Shown: positions 16,507 to 25,529, counted from the stretch's first letter. The stretch is 36,604 nucleotides of DNA from Pseudomonadales bacterium (GCA_016763235.1 JAESUE010000379.1:1-36604), one strand, 5' to 3'. A program made the numbers and translations. The notes: generated by a model not told the origin, from the sequence alone.

Positions 16507-18324
16507 TTAGAAGCGATGCTTTCCGGAGTTTATTTCTTTGAATAGCTCAGGAGTGATTTTTTGATACTTCCCGCCCAATAAGGCGTAAAGCGTATCGCTT
16601 ATTTTACTAGGGTCATAACCCTCTTTCTTTAAATCAGACTTTTTATACTTAAAGGTTGCAGTGGTTTCCATTGCAGGCTTAATGCGAATGAAAAGTGGAA
16701 TGGCGTAAGGAGGCATTTCTGATTTCATGTAGCTTAGTAATGCTTCCAGTTTAAGATCTTTTGTTGCTGCAGCGGGAGTAAGAGATACCATTCCTGCGCG
16801 GCCGTTGGTTTCAGGGATCTCTACACCATAAACTACGGCATCCTCAAAACCGGGGAAACCATGCAGTATGTTTTCCACTTCCGTGGTGGATACGTTTTCT
16901 CCTTTCCAACGGAAGGTGTCACCTAAGCGGTCAACAAATTGATAGTGCATGCATCCGATGTTTTTCAGGAGGTCGCCCGTGTTGAAATAACAGTCACCTT
17001 TTTTGAAAACATCTCGAAGTAGAGCGCCTTCGGTTTTATCTTTTTGGGTATAACCAATAAATGGGGTGGCTTTGGTGACTTTGCCTATCATAAGCCCTGG
17101 CTCGCCTTTATCGGCCTTTATAAAAAAGCCTTTAGCATCTTTAACAGGCTTCTCTTCTTCGCGGTCATATTTGACCAAGGCAATGTTTCCGCCGCCAAAC
17201 CCAATGGTATTCTCAAGGTTAAAGAGGTTGAAAAAGGCAACGTTTCCTTCGCTGGAAGCATAAAACTCCACCACGGTTTTTATGCCGAAGCGTTTTTTGA
17301 ACTGAGGCCAGATGGATGGACGTAAGCCATTTCCGATGATGGTATGGATGGTGTTATTCACATCATCGGGTTTTTCAGGGACGTTCATCAAGTAGCGGCA
17401 TAGCTCTCCAACGTAACCAAAGGCCGTACACTGGTATTTTTCAACATCTGTCCAAAAATTACTGGTGCTGAATTTTCGAGCGGGTACGATAGCTGCACCG
17501 GCATTTAATACGCCGCCAGCCCAGCAAACCAATAGACCTGTCGCATGATAGAGAGGCAGGGTGGCATATAGAATATCCTTGCTACTCAGGTTGGCAAATA
17601 TTCCTCCGCCTCCGTAAGCACCAAGAAAACGCTCGTGATTGGTGATGGATGCTTTTGGCATGCCTGTCGTGCCGGATGTATAAATATAGAAAAGGTGGTC
17701 AGATTTGCATATTGCATCGGTGGCAATGGGGTTGGTATTAGGCTGGTCTTGCATTTCGGCACCCAGGTTTACGTAACCGCGCGGAGCCTTTCCAGGGTTT
17801 TCGAATGCATCCCAGTCACCCACGAAGAAGGCTTTATCCTTGGGAACAACCAAGTCATTGCGCACTTCTTTATAGGCGGCGAGCTGTTCTTCGCCAATAA
17901 TTGCGGCAACAGGAGAAACCAGGTTAATGCTGTGGGTCAGTACTTTCTGGGTTTGAGATGTATTGAGCAGGGCTGCAATGGCCCCTGTTTTAGCAATGCC
18001 TGTTACGCAGATAAGGAATTCTGCACGGTTTTGCATAGAAAGAGCAACGGTGTCTCCCTTTTTGACGCCGATAGAAATTAGGTAATGTGCCAATTGGTTT
18101 GCGTGGCGATTAAGCTCTGCGTATGTGACTTTGCGGTTGTCTTGATAGATCGCAACATTGTTAGGGCTGGCGGCGGCAATATCAGCTATCACGGCTCCCA
18201 TAGAGTATTTCTCAAGCCTGGGGTTGAGTACTTTGGCGGCTTTGCCGATTTTCGGTATCCGTTTTATTAATCCGGGGACTCTCTTTATGACGTCGGTTAG
18301 TGCAATAGTGTCTGTATTACGCAT
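16507..18324 (-). CDS. Long-chain acyl-CoA synthetase, FATP/FadD6-like
   Basis: ATP-dependent activation of long or very long fatty acids to acyl-CoA by the ANL adenylation fold. The P-loop-like YIYTSGTTGMPKAS lies near residues 208-221, VEFYASSEGNVAF is the A5-like motif and GDCYFNTGDLL with DRLGDTFRWKGENVSTTEVE gives the A7/A8 motifs. The RWKGENVST form and the N-terminal segment (KRVPGLIKRIPKIGKAAKVL) fit the FATP/very-long-chain subgroup rather than classical FadD. The ATG at 18324 (605 residues) has TAGGAGA about 7 bases upstream; a longer start at 18384 lacks one. It is monocistronic on the minus strand and convergent with dusC. Confidence 0.9.
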   Translation of the reverse strand: MRNTDTIALTDVIKRVPGLIKRIPKIGKAAKVLNPRLEKYSMGAVIADIAAASPNNVAIYQDNRKVTYAELNRHANQLAHYLISIGVKKGDTVALSMQNRAEFLICVTGIAKTGAIAALLNTSQTQKVLTHSINLVSPVAAIIGEEQLAAYKEVRNDLVVPKDKAFFVGDWDAFENPGKAPRGYVNLGAEMQDQPNTNPIATDAICKSDHLFYIYTSGTTGMPKASITNHERFLGAYGGGGIFANLSSKDILYATLPLYHATGLLVCWAGGVLNAGAAIVPARKFSTSNFWTDVEKYQCTAFGYVGELCRYLMNVPEKPDDVNNTIHTIIGNGLRPSIWPQFKKRFGIKTVVEFYASSEGNVAFFNLFNLENTIGFGGGNIALVKYDREEEKPVKDAKGFFIKADKGEPGLMIGKVTKATPFIGYTQKDKTEGALLRDVFKKGDCYFNTGDLLKNIGCMHYQFVDRLGDTFRWKGENVSTTEVENILHGFPGFEDAVVYGVEIPETNGRAGMVSLTPAAATKDLKLEALLSYMKSEMPPYAIPLFIRIKPAMETTATFKYKKSDLKKEGYDPSKISDTLYALLGGKYQKITPELFKEINSGKHRF

Positions 18325-18638
18325 TGTTTGTCTCCTAAATAGTGGCAATCTCTGCAGATTGTTGGGAAACCCTACAGTCGGCACTTAACAGCGTTAAAAT
18401 ATGCCTTTCCTTGTATTGAACTGGGGTTTCTTTCAGTCGCCTGCCAAGGTGTGGAGTGTGGTTTCTTTGTTTGTAAGGGTGAGGATTGTACATTAACTTG
18501 GATATTCTATTAACCCCTCTAGGAACTACGAGTAGAGCTTGGGTGAAATTGGATCAATATTATAGAAAAAGGCCACTTAGTCTTATAATGCGAATCTCAA
18601 ATAGAAGTCATTTTTCAATGCTTTATTTGGGGGGTAAT
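18325..18638. other. Divergent intergenic region upstream of the acyl-CoA synthetase gene
   Basis: About 314 bases between the divergent acyl-CoA synthetase gene and the broken small gene. It holds the Shine-Dalgarno of the former near 18332-18338 and a TATAAT at 18584-18589 without a convincing -35 at normal distance. No MITE copy or terminator is seen. Confidence 0.4.
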
Positions 18639-18959
18639 ATGGCAAAGGTCTATCAGGTAAACGGTGTCAAACGTTTGGCTGTGGCGGAGTTTTCATCGCT
18701 TGAGAATTTTAAACTTACACCACTATCGGATATTCAGTCTTTTGATCACTGGCATGAGCACCCCAATTTGCTTATACCGTACGCCATCGATTACAAAAAA
18801 CGGAGCGTTATTTTTGTGGAAACAGCTATTTCAGCTGTTCAATTGATGTTCCAGAACGTGTTTTTCTAGTTCCGTTCGAAGAAGTTTTGGCTCTTGAGCT
18901 GAGTGCTACTGAGGGGGCCGCTGTAAGAAAAGACAATTTGGTTTTTTTGCACCACTAAT
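18639..18959 (+). pseudogene. Small gene broken by a frameshift, family not recognised
   Basis: Frame 1 from the ATG at 18639 (G-run just upstream) reads MAKVYQVNGVKRLAVAEF through PYAIDYKKRSVIFVETAIS and ends at TAG 18867-18869. The frame one base earlier is open through the same place and continues with SIDVPERVFLVPFEEVLALE, ending LVFLHH at a TAA near 18959. Joined near 18820-18840 the two give one plausible protein of about 105 residues, so a one-base insertion or deletion is likely. I cannot name the family. An alternative is a genuine 76-residue product ending at 18869. Confidence 0.5.
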
Positions 18960-19086
18960 TTTGGACCAGCGCTATCGTGGAATTACAGCTCAAGGCGGCA
19001 CTGCAATATCCGCTTTATCGTGGCTTTCCACGATGGGCCGAGCGCTTAACGTGATAAACCAAAGTGATTATATGCTACCAAATACC

Positions 19087-19947
19087 TTAAGCCCTGTTGG
19101 CGGTATCACTATCGATGAGCCGTTGGCAGCAGGTGCATAGAAGCTCGTCGAATTCGGGAATATGGAGTAGGGAGCGGTGTTGCCCCGGAATTTTAGGGTT
19201 GTCCATTTTGGCATTATAAGCTTTTTTCAAAATTCGCTTGCCTGACATAGATAGCGTATCAATCTTAAAAAATAACGTTTCTATATCTATTGTTATTCTT
19301 TGAGACATTTCCTTGAAGCGTTTTGCCTTTAGGTCAATTCGCAGTGGTGGGGAAGTTTTCCACCATCCGAACATGCGGTCAGTATTATCGAAGAGGTGGC
19401 GGTGCCCACAGTGAGCTATCAGTTTTTCATGCATTTTCTCACGCAGATAAAATGGCGCGAGAAGTCGGCCAAGTAAGTTAACATTGTCCGGTAAATAGGC
19501 CCCAATAAGCAGTGCTCCAGCGGCGCGTAAATCATCGGTTTGCTTTGACGCTTCGTTAATGGCTGCTGATAGCATGCATGTGCTGGCGCTCATTCCTACG
19601 AAAACTGGCCGTTGATTGCTTTCAGTGAGCAGCCTGCAGAGGTCGGTAATAATTGGGTCTACATCTATATACCCACTTTCGCCTTGCGAAAAGAAGTGCA
19701 GCTCGTAAACGGCACTTACGCCGGCAGTGTTCAGCAGTTTTGTGATTGCATTTGCACTGTAGCTTCCCTTTATCGGGTCAAACCCACCGGGAATTAATAT
19801 TACCGGCCTTTTGTCAGGTGCTGTTTTGTCTGTAAGAGTGCTTTCAATGAGGTAACACCCTGTAAGCGGAATACCTTCCCATTGGTCGATGAATTGGTGA
19901 TTGATGCCAGGTATGTCGCGTTGATGTAGGAATTGATTGTTTTGCAT
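19087..19947 (-). CDS. Alpha/beta-hydrolase-like protein with atypical nucleophile elbow
   Basis: The 286 residues look like an alpha/beta-hydrolase fold. VILIPGGFDPIKG near residues 49-61 resembles the oxyanion strand and loop, followed by a helix, a strand (VSAVYELHFFSQGESG) and VFVGMSASTCML near residue 115, where the elbow reads G-M-S-A-S instead of G-x-S-x-G. A C-terminal PGQHRSLLHIPEFDELL could provide the His and acid. No signal peptide is seen, so it is probably cytosolic. Substrate unknown; whether it is catalytic is uncertain because of the elbow. It lies 183 bases downstream of the patatin gene on the same strand. Confidence 0.65.
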   Translation of the reverse strand: MQNNQFLHQRDIPGINHQFIDQWEGIPLTGCYLIESTLTDKTAPDKRPVILIPGGFDPIKGSYSANAITKLLNTAGVSAVYELHFFSQGESGYIDVDPIITDLCRLLTESNQRPVFVGMSASTCMLSAAINEASKQTDDLRAAGALLIGAYLPDNVNLLGRLLAPFYLREKMHEKLIAHCGHRHLFDNTDRMFGWWKTSPPLRIDLKAKRFKEMSQRITIDIETLFFKIDTLSMSGKRILKKAYNAKMDNPKIPGQHRSLLHIPEFDELLCTCCQRLIDSDTANRA

Positions 19948-20076
19948 ATTGCTCGTCGAATTAAGGTTTAGAATATTCGGGAGCCTACAACAAAACGTGA
20001 ACGATATGGGATTTATTTGTTTGGTAAATAGGCCGTAAAATGATGGGTATGGGTTTTCGCATATTGCTAATTTAAC

Positions 20077-20111
20077 GAGAGAATTTTTCTAGAGAACGGG
20101 TATTCTCTCGC
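20077..20111 (-). terminator. Possible hairpin downstream of the patatin gene
   Basis: CGAGAGAAT and ATTCTCTCG form a 9-base stem with a loop of about 16 bases just after the patatin-like gene. The trailing T-run on the minus strand is weak, so factor-independent termination is uncertain. Confidence 0.4.
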
Positions 20112-20130
20112 TCAGCCTAGCTTAAAGGCA

Positions 20131-21081
20131 CTATATATTAATCAGGTACGTAATCTCAGGTAAAAGCCTTTCCACGCATTTTTCCCCTTCTCTAATAGCC
20201 TCTTTGCCTCGGCCAAACTCTAGCAGGCCTATTTCTGATAGGCGGGGGCTTAGCATTACATCGGGCGGGTCGCCTGCCATTCGGCTTCGGGTGATATAGT
20301 CTTGGGTAATATTTATTGATGCGGCCATGGTTTCTACTAGGCTGGGGGGCGCGTGATTGTCTTCATAGTCGGGTGTAAAAAGAGAGAGTGATGTTTTTTT
20401 GATGATCGAAGTAAGGGACTCGATGAAATCGGTGTCTTTGTTTGGTGGGTTGTCAGTGCTGTTTTCTGTCGAGAGATTTTGTAGTTGGTTACGGTGGCCG
20501 ACCAAATCACCATTAAGGTTTACGGCGATAACGATATCTGCCCCCAGTGCGCGACAAAGCGAAACAGGAACGGGGTTTACCAGGCCTCCATCCACAAGCC
20601 ATTTACCTTGATAGCTCACTGGGGAGAATAAACCAGGTAGAGCAAATGAGGACCAAATAGCATCTTTAACGTTTCCCTTTTCAAACCATATTTCACGACC
20701 GGTTTTTAGTTCGGTGGCAACCGTGGCAAAGGGTTTTGCAAGGTCTTCAATCAAGAGGTCTGAGGAGCAAACGTAATTTTCAAAAAAATTATTGAGTTGT
20801 TTGCTATCAATAAAGCCTCTTGTGTTTAGGCTTAACTCGAAAAAACGCAGCAAATTCCAAGTATCTAGTTTTTTAACGCCGGCTTCCAGGTGGTGGAGGT
20901 AATTGTTGGCGTAAGCAGCAGCGACGATGGCGCCGATTGAGCAACCGCATACAATGTCGCACTCAATGCCGGCTTTTTCGAGAGCACGGATTACGCCAAT
21001 GTGTGCCCAGCCCCTTGCTGACCCGCTGCCTAATGCAAGGCCTATTTTTGTTTTTTCATTGGGCTTGGATACGCTATTCAT
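20131..21081 (-). CDS. Patatin-like phospholipase, NTE/RssA type
   Basis: Serine acyl hydrolase of the patatin fold. The oxyanion-hole glycine motif GSGSARGWAHIG lies near residues 18-29, the nucleophile elbow GCSIG near 45-49 and the Asp of the dyad in VDGGLVNPVPVS near 167. The order and spacing match bacterial RssA/YchK-like proteins, probably cytosolic and membrane-associated. The 316 residues are normal. No strong Shine-Dalgarno is seen. It follows fnr by 19 bases on the same strand, suggesting a joint transcript and a link to the microaerobic regulator (inference). Confidence 0.88.
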   Translation of the reverse strand: MNSVSKPNEKTKIGLALGSGSARGWAHIGVIRALEKAGIECDIVCGCSIGAIVAAAYANNYLHHLEAGVKKLDTWNLLRFFELSLNTRGFIDSKQLNNFFENYVCSSDLLIEDLAKPFATVATELKTGREIWFEKGNVKDAIWSSFALPGLFSPVSYQGKWLVDGGLVNPVPVSLCRALGADIVIAVNLNGDLVGHRNQLQNLSTENSTDNPPNKDTDFIESLTSIIKKTSLSLFTPDYEDNHAPPSLVETMAASINITQDYITRSRMAGDPPDVMLSPRLSEIGLLEFGRGKEAIREGEKCVERLLPEITYLINI

Positions 21082-21100
21082 AATAATTGAACGAAGGGGC

Positions 21101-21841
21101 TTAGGGTGTTCGAGCTTTGTTGGATATAGTGCGCAGCCCTTCTTTATCTAACACCTCTACTTCTTTTCCCTCAGTTTTAATGAGTGATTTCTGTTGAAAG
21201 CGGGTGAAGGTGCGGCTTACGGTTTCTACTGCTAACCCTAGATAGTTGCCGATGTCACTTCGGGACATGTTTAAGCGATACCGTTCCCCTGAAAGGCCTC
21301 GGTTTTCGTGGCGAGAGCCAAGATTAAGTAGAAAAGAGGCAATGCGCTCGTCTGCAGGTTTTTTGCTGAGCAGCATGATAAGTTGTTGGTCTGCTTGAAT
21401 CTCTCTGCTCATCAACTGGAAAAAGTGGCGTTGTAACGAGGGGATTTTGGCGGAAAGCTCTTCTAATCGTTCGAAGGGGATTTCACAAACCGCTGATGCC
21501 TCTAGTGCTTTTGCAGAATTACTATGATGGTTTGTATTAATACCATCCATGCCTAGAATCTCGCCTGCGAGATAAAAGCCGGTAATTTGCTCTTCTCCAT
21601 TCTCTGTAAGAGTGTAGGTTTTTAATGTGCCAGAACGAACTGCATAGACTGAGCGAAACCCTTCACCTGCGTTAAAAATATGTTCGCCTTTTTTTATCGG
21701 GCGGCCTCGTTTTATGATTTCATCTAACTGTATTAACTCATCCTTACTTACTGCAATGGGAAGGCAGATGGGGTTTAAGCTGCAATCAGAGCATGTGACG
21801 GTCATGGTAGAACCATGGGGGCAAGTGGGAGTTTTAGGCAT
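21101..21841 (-). CDS. fnr: Oxygen-sensing transcription regulator Fnr/Anr
   Basis: CRP-family regulator that dimerises when a [4Fe-4S] cluster forms without oxygen and activates TTGAT-N4-ATCAA sites. The cluster ligands are present: Cys17, Cys20 and Cys26 (CX2CX5C) and the distal Cys119. The cyclic-nucleotide-type beta roll spans about residues 40-135, and the helix-turn-helix near residues 195-220 carries GNYLGLAVETVSRTFTRFQ with the E-SR pattern that reads FNR boxes. The 246 residues are normal. It lies downstream of hemN and upstream of the patatin gene, all minus; hemN-fnr adjacency is common in pseudomonads. A 13-bp stem lies 69 bases upstream. Confidence 0.95.
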   Translation of the reverse strand: MPKTPTCPHGSTMTVTCSDCSLNPICLPIAVSKDELIQLDEIIKRGRPIKKGEHIFNAGEGFRSVYAVRSGTLKTYTLTENGEEQITGFYLAGEILGMDGINTNHHSNSAKALEASAVCEIPFERLEELSAKIPSLQRHFFQLMSREIQADQQLIMLLSKKPADERIASFLLNLGSRHENRGLSGERYRLNMSRSDIGNYLGLAVETVSRTFTRFQQKSLIKTEGKEVEVLDKEGLRTISNKARTP

Positions 21842-21909
21842 GGATTACTCTAGATTACGGAGAAGAAAAGTTAGTAGCTAGCTGGTCTGAGTGTGTGGAG
21901 ACCAACGCT

Positions 21910-21939
21910 GTTAGCATAATCCATGCGGATTGTGCTAAC
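21910..21939. promoter_or_regulatory. Inverted repeat upstream of fnr
   Basis: GTTAGCATAATCC and GGATTGTGCTAAC form a 13-base stem with one non-Watson-Crick position and a four-base ATGC loop. No T-run follows on either strand, so it is not a standard terminator. It lies between the hemN stop and the fnr start and could be a leader hairpin or an operator; the role is inferred. Confidence 0.5.
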
Positions 21940-22128
21940 AAGGTGCATTAGCTCGAAGTGAGGTGTTTGCAGGCATGTTCTGTGCTGCAACTATGGCTGT
22001 ATTGGCCAGTAGGATGTTGAATGCCTCTCAGGAGCAATACGGCCCTATAATATGTATTAAGGGCGGTTGGTTGGTAACGAATCAGATTACACTGAGGTGT
22101 TACTTTGGTTGAATAGGCTCTGTCCCGT

Positions 22129-23535
22129 TTAAATGATTCTAGAATAGGTGTTTTTTTGATTCTGCGAGCCGCTGTTATAAATATCAAATACAAGGCACAA
22201 GCGGCGAACAATAAGCCTACCAAGCTCAGTAAGTGTAATGACTGTTGGAGACAGCTGAAGTAAACCTTGTTTTTGGTATGCGTCTAATTCACACAGCTCG
22301 GCTTCGAAGTAGCTTGTAAAGTTTATCTGGTGGTGTTTTTCCATATTGGGGATATCAATTTGGTTATGGCAGGTGAGTTGGCTAATGACTTCTTGCCTTA
22401 ATAAATCATCGGCGCAGAGGGTGTATCCTCTTTCAATGGGAAGGCGGCCTTCGGTGAGGGCATCTTCATAACGGTTCGCCGATTTGTAATTCTGGCTATA
22501 AGTATTATCGATATGGCTTATTGCCGAAACCCCCATGCCGATAAGGTCTGCCTCGCGTGCGGTAGAGTAACCTTGGAAGTTGCGCTGTAGTTGGCCTTGC
22601 TGCTGGGCGATGGCTAAGCTGTCTTCGCGCTTTGCGAAGTGATCCATGCCTATATATACATAACCTACTCTCATAAGAGTGTTGGCACTATCACAAAGTA
22701 TCTCGAGCTTTTCGTCGGCTGTGGGCAGCGTTTCATCTTTAATTTGGCGTTGGGTTTTAAAGCGATGGGGTAAATGGGCGTAATTAAATAATGAAATTCT
22801 ATCAGGCTGAAGTTCTATAACAGTCTCAATCGTTTCTCGATAACTTTGAGGTGTTTGGTAGGGTAGTCCGTATATCAGATCCATATTGATGGATTGGAAA
22901 CCTAGGTCGCGGCTTGCGTGCACAACTTTTTCTACCAGTGGTAAAGGTTGTACGCGATTAACTGCTTTTTGTACTTTTTCGTCAAAGTCCTGTATTCCAA
23001 GGCTGATTCGGTTAAAGCCGAGGCCATGTATAAGGCTAAGGGTGTCAATGTCTGCGCCGCGGGGGTCTATTTCGATAGAGTATTCGGCTTGCTCGCTATC
23101 CAATAGATTGAAATTACGCCCGGTATGGTACATTAGCTCTGTCATTTCAGAGTGACTAAAAAACGTAGGCGTACCGCCGCCCCAGTGAAGCTGTACTACT
23201 GGGCGATTTTCTTTAAATAGCGAGCCTTGAATCTCTATTTCACGAATCAGCTGGTCAAGGTAGTGCCTCACTCTTTTTTTATCTGCAGTCACAATTTTGT
23301 TGCAGGCGCAGTAATAACAAATGGTGTCGCAGAAGGGGATATGGAAATATAGCGAAAGCGGCCGTTTTTTTTGGTTGCTACGTTTTACGGCCATTTCGTA
23401 ATCCTTTATTCCATACTCTTCATGGAACTGAATCGCGGTGGGGTATGATGTATACCGTGGGCCAGCGATGTTATTATTTTGGATAAAATCCCTGTCCCAC
23501 GCTAGACTGGGGGCTACTGTCTTTTTGTATTCCAT
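22129..23535 (-). CDS. hemN: Oxygen-independent coproporphyrinogen III oxidase HemN
   Basis: Radical SAM enzyme that decarboxylates two propionates of coproporphyrinogen III without oxygen, in haem synthesis. The cluster ligands are Cys69, Cys73 and Cys76 (CX3CX2C, followed by a fourth Cys at 78 as in HemN), with the N-terminal GPRYTSYPTA segment that distinguishes true HemN from HemW. Other family motifs are WGGGTPTF, IEIDPRG and ISLGIQDFDEKVQKAVNR. The 468 residues are normal. I found no FNR box close upstream of the start. Together with fnr it forms the downstream part of the microaerobic gene set. Confidence 0.96.
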   Translation of the reverse strand: MEYKKTVAPSLAWDRDFIQNNNIAGPRYTSYPTAIQFHEEYGIKDYEMAVKRSNQKKRPLSLYFHIPFCDTICYYCACNKIVTADKKRVRHYLDQLIREIEIQGSLFKENRPVVQLHWGGGTPTFFSHSEMTELMYHTGRNFNLLDSEQAEYSIEIDPRGADIDTLSLIHGLGFNRISLGIQDFDEKVQKAVNRVQPLPLVEKVVHASRDLGFQSINMDLIYGLPYQTPQSYRETIETVIELQPDRISLFNYAHLPHRFKTQRQIKDETLPTADEKLEILCDSANTLMRVGYVYIGMDHFAKREDSLAIAQQQGQLQRNFQGYSTAREADLIGMGVSAISHIDNTYSQNYKSANRYEDALTEGRLPIERGYTLCADDLLRQEVISQLTCHNQIDIPNMEKHHQINFTSYFEAELCELDAYQKQGLLQLSPTVITLTELGRLIVRRLCLVFDIYNSGSQNQKNTYSRII

Positions 23536-23750
23536 TGTCGATGGCCATATTTAGGCGGTAGGTTGCTTGTTGCACTGCCTGTGATAATTCGTGGAACTTT
23601 AATATAGGGTCAGACTTGAAACCATGACTCGCGTCAAACTAATACCTAAGGATGGTTGGCGGGCGATGGTTTATCTCTGATATTCAGAAAAATTAACGGT
23701 TTTTCCTAGGTTTATTCAGCTTGTGTATATCGATGGCCGTGTAAGCTTGG

Positions 23751-25211
23751 GTGTTATGGGGTGCTGATGGCTTGTCAATTCGCACGGGAAATTTCAGCTT
23801 GTTTGGTTCGGGTTCTATGAGTCGCTTTGATTATTTTTCTATTTCTGCATCGCGTTTTTTCGACTTTTTTGTCACTGTCTTTGCCGCTTATTTTGCATTT
23901 TTGATTCGCTTTCAGAGTCTTGATGTAGAAACTCCTTATCAGGCGGTAATTTTTATTGGTGCATTACTGGTATTTGTCGCTTGTTCTTCTACCGGGGTAT
24001 ATGTTTCGTGGCGTGGGCGTAATCGTGCGTTTTTGTTTGGCCAGTTAACCTTTAGTTGGTTTCTAGCGTTCTCCGTTTTATTTGCCTTGTTGGTGTTTTC
24101 GAAACAAAGTACCTATTTTTCTAGGACTTGGATTGGCCTTTGGATGTTGATTGGTCTTATGGGCTCCCTTGGTTTTCGTCTTTTGGTGTATGCGGTGCTT
24201 GGCCTAGTACGCTCAAAGGGGTGGAACCAGAAACAAGTCTTGATTCTGGGGAATGGGCCGACAGCTGAGTTGGTCGTGAAGCGCTTACAGCGAAGTGATT
24301 GGCTCGGCTACGATGTAATCGGTATCGTACCGATTACCAAGCGCTGCTCGCCGAACGGTTTTGAAGGGATACCGTGCATCGAGGATATCCCCGACCTAGA
24401 AAGTTACATCCGAGAAAAAGGGGTGAAGGAGGCGTGGATTTGTTTGCCTCTATCCGCAGGGCAGCGCATTCATGATCTTCTTTATGAGTTGCGCCATAGC
24501 ACGGTAGACATTCGATATGCGCCAGATATGTCTGATTTGTGACTGTTGAACCATAAGGTTTCAGAGGTAGCTGGAGTCTATACCCTTGATTTAAATTGTG
24601 GGGGGATGGACGAGGTAAATCTTTTTGTTAAAAAGATGGAAGATCTTATTTTATCTGTGGTTATTTTGTTGGCCATATCTCCGTTGTTGCTAATGATCAG
24701 TGCCGGTGTGAAGCTCACATCCCGAGGCCCCGTTTTGTTTAAGCAGCAGCGCAATGGGATTGATGGTAAAAAAATCAAAGTTTACAAGTTTCGAACCATG
24801 TACGTGGGTACTGATGAAAGCGTTGGTTTTGTAGAGCAAGCAAAGAAAAATGATTCTAGAATCACGCCCTTCGGAGCACTTCTGCGCCGAACAAGTCTTG
24901 ATGAGTTACCTCAGTTTTATAATGTTCTACAGGGTCGTATGTCTGTAGTAGGGCCGAGGCCTCATGCGTTATCCCATAATGAGCATTATAAGGAAGTAAT
25001 CGCTTCTTATATGCAAAGGCATAAGGTAAAGCCAGGTATTACAGGGTGGGCGCAGGTTCATGGTTTGCGCGGTGAAACGGATACCGTGGACAAGATGCAG
25101 CGCCGTGTTGAATACGACCTGTTCTATATCGAAAACTGGTCAATTTGGTTAGATATAAAAATCGTATTTTTGACCATGTTTAAGGGCTTCAATAACGATA
25201 ATGCGTATTAG
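23751..25211 (+). pseudogene. Polyprenyl-phosphate sugar-phosphate transferase (WcaJ/WbaP family), split by an in-frame TGA
   Basis: Membrane enzyme type that starts exopolysaccharide or O-antigen units by moving a sugar phosphate from a nucleotide sugar to undecaprenyl phosphate. The first part (23751-24542) has four hydrophobic segments and a CoA-binding-like domain (VLILGNGPTAELVVKRL). A TGA at 24540-24542 interrupts the gene between DIRYAPDMSDL and LLNHKVSEVAG, and the same frame continues to 25211. Family members read straight through here, so a single substitution (for example from CGA) is the simplest explanation; a sequencing error is the alternative. The start is uncertain: GTG at 23751, or ATG at 23817 beginning MSRFDYF, neither with a good binding site. 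Confidence 0.8.
24546..25211 (+). CDS. C-terminal catalytic half of the split sugar-phosphate transferase
   Basis: A 221-residue open frame restarting at TTG directly after the TGA, or at ATG 24606. It contains the whole phosphoglycosyltransferase domain: one membrane helix near residues 33-53, LTSRGPVLFKQQRNGIDGKK, KVYKFRTM, LRRTSLDELPQFYNVLQG with the catalytic Asp-Glu pair, SVVGPRPHALSHNEHY, and PGITGWAQVHGLRGETDT. In Salmonella WbaP the C-terminal half alone is known to be active, so a restart product could still work. No clear Shine-Dalgarno precedes either start, so expression is doubtful. Confidence 0.6.
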   Translation: MNHKVSEVAGVYTLDLNCGGMDEVNLFVKKMEDLILSVVILLAISPLLLMISAGVKLTSRGPVLFKQQRNGIDGKKIKVYKFRTMYVGTDESVGFVEQAKKNDSRITPFGALLRRTSLDELPQFYNVLQGRMSVVGPRPHALSHNEHYKEVIASYMQRHKVKPGITGWAQVHGLRGETDTVDKMQRRVEYDLFYIENWSIWLDIKIVFLTMFKGFNNDNAY

Positions 25212-25217
25212 TGTTTT

Positions 25218-25358
25218 CTAGTCTGGCAGCGCACTCTGTAGCTGTTCAACTTTGAGCACAACGAGGCGGAAAATGTGGATTTATACGCATAAATGATCGT
25301 TTTTTAACACCGTTACGCACGAGTTTTAGCGTGAGTTGAGGTGGGCTGAAATAGTTGC
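25218..25358 (+). mobile_element. MITE-like element, copy C (about 141 bp, degraded ends)
   Basis: Same orientation as copy D. The interior is well kept (GTTCAACTTTGAGCAC, TTATACGCATAAATGATC, TTTTTTAACACCGTTA). The left end is badly eroded (CTAGTCTGGCAGC) and the right end has a short insertion before GCTGAAATAGTTGC. No convincing flanking duplication remains. It starts 7 bases after the stop of the sugar-phosphate transferase gene and precedes the tRNA-Asn terminator. Confidence 0.75.
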
Positions 25359-25490
25359 GATTATTTATGCCTGCACCGTGCGGGTGTTTAACATATACCC
25401 TGGGTTACTGCAGGCTTACGAATAGATAAATAAAATGAAGGCGTTCTGGCTGGGGGAGCTGCAGGTTTATGTGCGCTGTAATTTACACAA

Positions 25491-25529
25491 AAAAAACCAC
25501 TTTAAGAAGTCTCTTAAAGTGGTTTTTTT
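25491..25529. terminator. Terminator of tRNA-Asn, bidirectional
   Basis: AAACCACTTTAAGA pairs with TCTTAAAGTGGTTT around a four-base AGTC loop, with A- and T-runs on both sides. It is 3' of the minus-strand tRNA and can also stop plus-strand transcripts. Confidence 0.93.

Noticed and set aside
18959..19139. Open stretch of about 60 codons without a stop on the plus strand after the broken gene
   Set aside because: It overlaps the 3' end of the minus-strand hydrolase gene, has no start codon near its beginning and this length is expected by chance.
23580..23650. Possible FNR box upstream of hemN (TTGAA and GTCAA half-sites)
   Set aside because: The half-sites are 12 bases apart instead of 4, so they do not form the TTGAT-N4-ATCAA site.
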